From NCBI GenBank assembly GCA_023387135.1, contig JAEWIK010000292.1:1-7231 (forward strand): a stretch of 7,231 nt of DNA, read 5' to 3'. The position numbers were made by a program, and so were the translations under genes. Below are positions 5,646-7,231 of this stretch, one piece after another (the stretch's first letter is position 1; each line of letters starts with the position of its first letter). Origin of the DNA: Actinomycetes bacterium (lineage in GTDB: Bacteria > Actinomycetota > Actinomycetes > Propionibacteriales > Propionibacteriaceae). The notes under the pieces were generated by a model that was given only the letters and a program-made list of their open reading frames with translations, ran no database searches and was not told the origin of the DNA.

Positions 5646-6227
5646 TCAGGCCCTGGCGGGCTGCAGGTCGGTGTCGTCGTCCCTCGGCCCGGACTCCCGG
5701 GCCGCCCTGGCCTCGATCGGCGTGGGGGAGGCGGCGGCCTCCAGCGCGCGACGCTCGACGCGGACGAGAGCCCGCTGCAGCCGCGGCCTGTTGTAGCGCT
5801 GGATCAGCACGAACGGCAGGTTGCCGACCAGCGCGATCAGCAGGCAGACCAGCCACAGGTCGACGGGGGTCCACAGCCGCATCGGGATGACCGACAGCAC
5901 CGCGCGGACGTGATTCGACTCGCCGCGGCAGGTCTCGATGATGAACTGCCGCAGGTAGGCGGGATCGCTGCCGACGAGATGGCGTTTCGAGAAATGGTTC
6001 CTGCCGTTGACCGCCGGCAGCTTGTCCTTCCACCGCTCGATGCGCAGGTTGTCCTTGTAGAAATCGCCCTGCCGCTCCCAGTCACGGATGCGGAACCACC
6101 AGCGGTCGGGATCGAAGTACTTGACGGGGATCCAGACATCCACCTGCATCCGCCAGAGTGTGGTGAGTGCGTAGATGGTGACGTTCAGCCAGAACAAGGA
6201 CCAGCTCGACTGACTCTGGAATAGCAA
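5646..6227 (-). CDS. CrtO-like acyltransferase (glycosyl-4,4'-diaponeurosporenoate acyltransferase family)
   Basis: The protein resembles staphylococcal CrtO, which adds a fatty acyl chain to a glucosyl carotenoid in staphyloxanthin synthesis at the membrane. Starting at the TTG at 6227 it has 193 residues, slightly longer than CrtO at about 165. There is an N-terminal membrane segment (about 8-27). Then come IPVKYFDPDRWWF (33-45), WKDKLP (66-71), FSKRHLVG (79-86), IIETCRGESNH (96-106), two further hydrophobic stretches (about 107-119 and 121-141) and GNLPFVLIQRYNRPRL (135-150). The WKxK, RHL, IETxRxExxH and QRYNRPRL pieces match CrtO as I remember it. The C-terminal 40 residues are charged and family-unlike. 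Start choice: TTG has AGGAGG at 6241-6236 with 8-base spacing; an in-frame ATG at 6251 would add 8 residues but has no Shine-Dalgarno sequence. It is divergent from a GT2 gene, so a glycolipid substrate is likely; the carotenoid link is unproven. Confidence 0.83.
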   Translation of the reverse strand: MLFQSQSSWSLFWLNVTIYALTTLWRMQVDVWIPVKYFDPDRWWFRIRDWERQGDFYKDNLRIERWKDKLPAVNGRNHFSKRHLVGSDPAYLRQFIIETCRGESNHVRAVLSVIPMRLWTPVDLWLVCLLIALVGNLPFVLIQRYNRPRLQRALVRVERRALEAAASPTPIEARAARESGPRDDDTDLQPARA

Positions 6228-6251
6228 CCCATCCACCTCCTGAATCTCCAT

Positions 6252-6381
6252 GATAAGCAGCGTCGGAGCACCCGGCCGGGGATGTCCGGTTCGCCCGCGC
6301 GGCTGGGTAAGGTGGTTCCACACGTGAACGGGTATCGACCCTACCTGTGACCACGGTGAATGCAAGCGGGAGGACAACCCT
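6252..6381. promoter_or_regulatory. Divergent intergenic region between acyltransferase and glycosyltransferase genes
   Basis: This region should hold both start signals. On the minus strand a possible -10 box TATCAT (6255-6250) sits upstream of the AGGAGG (6241-6236) of the acyltransferase. If real, the ATG at 6251 would lie inside the promoter, which favours the TTG start. On the plus strand TAAGGT (6308-6313) fits a loose -10 pattern. No convincing -35 partner appears for either. A short GTTC-N7-GAAC repeat lies at 6315-6329. The GT2 Shine-Dalgarno GGGAGG (6368-6373) is clear. Confidence 0.35.
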
Positions 6382-7231
6382 ATGACGACACTGGCCTGGG
6401 TGTGCCAGGTGGTCCTGCTCGTCTCGGGGGTCTACGGCCTGTACTACTTCTTCGTGGCGCTGCCCGTCGTGGGCGGCCTCCCGCAACCGTTGCAGCTCAC
6501 CCATCGCGTCCACAGGTTCGCCATCCTGGTGTTCGCCAAGGACGAGGCGGCGGTCATCGAGCCGCTGCTCGCCAGCCTGAAACGCCAGGACTATCCCGCC
6601 GACGCCTTCGAGATCTTCGTCACCGCCGACAACTGCACCGACGACACCGCCGAGAGGGCGCTCGGTGCGGGGGCGACAGTCTGGGTCCGCCACGACGAAG
6701 AGCGCATCGGAAAGGGCTACGCCCTCACCTGGTTCTTCGACAGGTTCATGAAGGACGAGGCCGACAAGTTCGACGCCTGCATTCTCTTCGACGCCGACAA
6801 TCTGGCCGACCCCGGCTTCCTGGGCGCGATGAACCGCCAGTTGAATGCAGGAAACCCGATAGCCGCCGGCTACAGGATGGGGAAGAACCCCACGAGTTCC
6901 TGGGTGGCGGGGACGAGCAGCCTGTTCTGGCTGCTACAGACCCGCCTGTTCCACCTGCCGCGTGCGCGGCGTGGGCTGCCGGTGGTCTCTGTCGGCGGCA
7001 CCGGCTGGATGTTCTCGCTGGACGTGCTGGGCAAGGACGGCTGGCACACGACATCGGTCTGTGAAGACATCGAGTTCACGCTCAACGCCATCGCGGCGGG
7101 CCACCACGTCTCGTTGGCGATGGACGCCGTCTTCTACGACGAGCAACCGCTGACGTTCCTGCAGTCGCTCAAGCAGCGCTACAGGTGGTCGCTGGGCAGC
7201 GTCCAGGTGCTCGGCATCTGCGGGCCCAAGC
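6382..7231 (+). CDS. Family 2 glycosyltransferase, membrane-bound (3' end cut by window edge)
   Basis: This is an inverting GT-A glycosyltransferase that uses a nucleotide sugar; 283 residues are visible and the frame is open to the right edge. An N-terminal membrane segment (about 5-30) anchors it. Then follow FAILVFAKDEAAVI (46-59), TADNCTDDTAERA (81-93) and GKGYALTW (110-117) of the nucleotide-binding half. The DxD metal site lies at D137-D139 (LFDADN). The acceptor-side ED is at 228-229 in CEDIEFTL and supplies the likely catalytic base. QRYRW at 265-269 is the QxxRW motif of polysaccharide-synthase-type and related GT2 enzymes. Membrane helices expected after QxxRW lie beyond the window. 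The start is the ATG at 6382 with GGGAGG 8 bases upstream. It is divergent from the CrtO-like acyltransferase; a joint role in making an acylated glycolipid is plausible, but sugar and acceptor cannot be read from the sequence. I also considered PgaC/IcaA-like polymer synthesis. Confidence 0.92.
   Translation, partial: MTTLAWVCQVVLLVSGVYGLYYFFVALPVVGGLPQPLQLTHRVHRFAILVFAKDEAAVIEPLLASLKRQDYPADAFEIFVTADNCTDDTAERALGAGATVWVRHDEERIGKGYALTWFFDRFMKDEADKFDACILFDADNLADPGFLGAMNRQLNAGNPIAAGYRMGKNPTSSWVAGTSSLFWLLQTRLFHLPRARRGLPVVSVGGTGWMFSLDVLGKDGWHTTSVCEDIEFTLNAIAAGHHVSLAMDAVFYDEQPLTFLQSLKQRYRWSLGSVQVLGICGPK

Noticed and set aside
4381..6033. A 550-codon minus-strand frame joining the acyltransferase region to the membrane protein
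   Set aside because: Residues upstream of the GTG at 5571 are the acyltransferase gene read out of frame. The coding character changes there, and a G-rich Shine-Dalgarno sequence precedes the GTG.

Overview
The window is GC-rich double-stranded DNA with strong third-position GC bias and tight gene packing. This fits a high-GC actinobacterium. The gene content (a ribbon-helix-helix protein next to a DUF4097 protein, and a CrtO-like acyltransferase) would suit the Propionibacteriales or a nearby order, but that placement is a guess from memory of families, not a search result. Eight genes fill almost all of the sequence. No gap between genes exceeds about 155 bases, and I see no rRNA, tRNA, CRISPR array or insertion sequence.

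Region 1 (1-2857, all minus strand) reads as one operon, transcribed right to left. It encodes a TetR-type repressor, a small putative zinc-ribbon protein whose start overlaps the TetR stop (ATGA), a YggS/PLPBP pyridoxal-phosphate homeostasis protein 16 bases further on, and an MFS transporter that runs off the left edge. The transporter has a GTG start. Two tandem TGACT-N4-AGTCA palindromes sit just upstream of the repressor, and one contains its Shine-Dalgarno sequence, so the operon is probably autoregulated.

Region 2 (2858-2982) is a 125-base divergent control region with two different operator sets: the TetR-side palindromes on the left, and on the right a set of TGATGTCA half-sites phased at 11 bases over the promoter of the rightward genes. 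That promoter lies so close to the ATG that the first gene is probably translated from a leaderless mRNA.

Region 3 (2983-4376, plus strand) is a two-gene unit: a ribbon-helix-helix protein often labelled a HicB-like antitoxin, and a DUF4097-type beta-strand repeat protein with about ten rungs. No toxin gene lies beside them. The DUF4097 gene ends 4 bases from the end of a convergent gene, and a perfect 12-bp inverted repeat lies just inside that gene's 3' end.

Region 4 (4381-6251, minus strand) holds a CrtO-like glycosyl-diaponeurosporenoate acyltransferase family membrane protein, followed after 74 bases by a single-pass membrane protein of unknown function. The latter carries two copies of a QFPYxSTQGL motif in its cytoplasmic N-terminus. 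Region 5 (6382 to the right edge, plus strand) is a divergently transcribed, truncated family 2 glycosyltransferase with DxD, ED and QxxRW motifs. The acyltransferase and glycosyltransferase pair suggests the making of an acylated glycolipid or glycan. No carotenoid gene is visible to make it a staphyloxanthin-type pathway.
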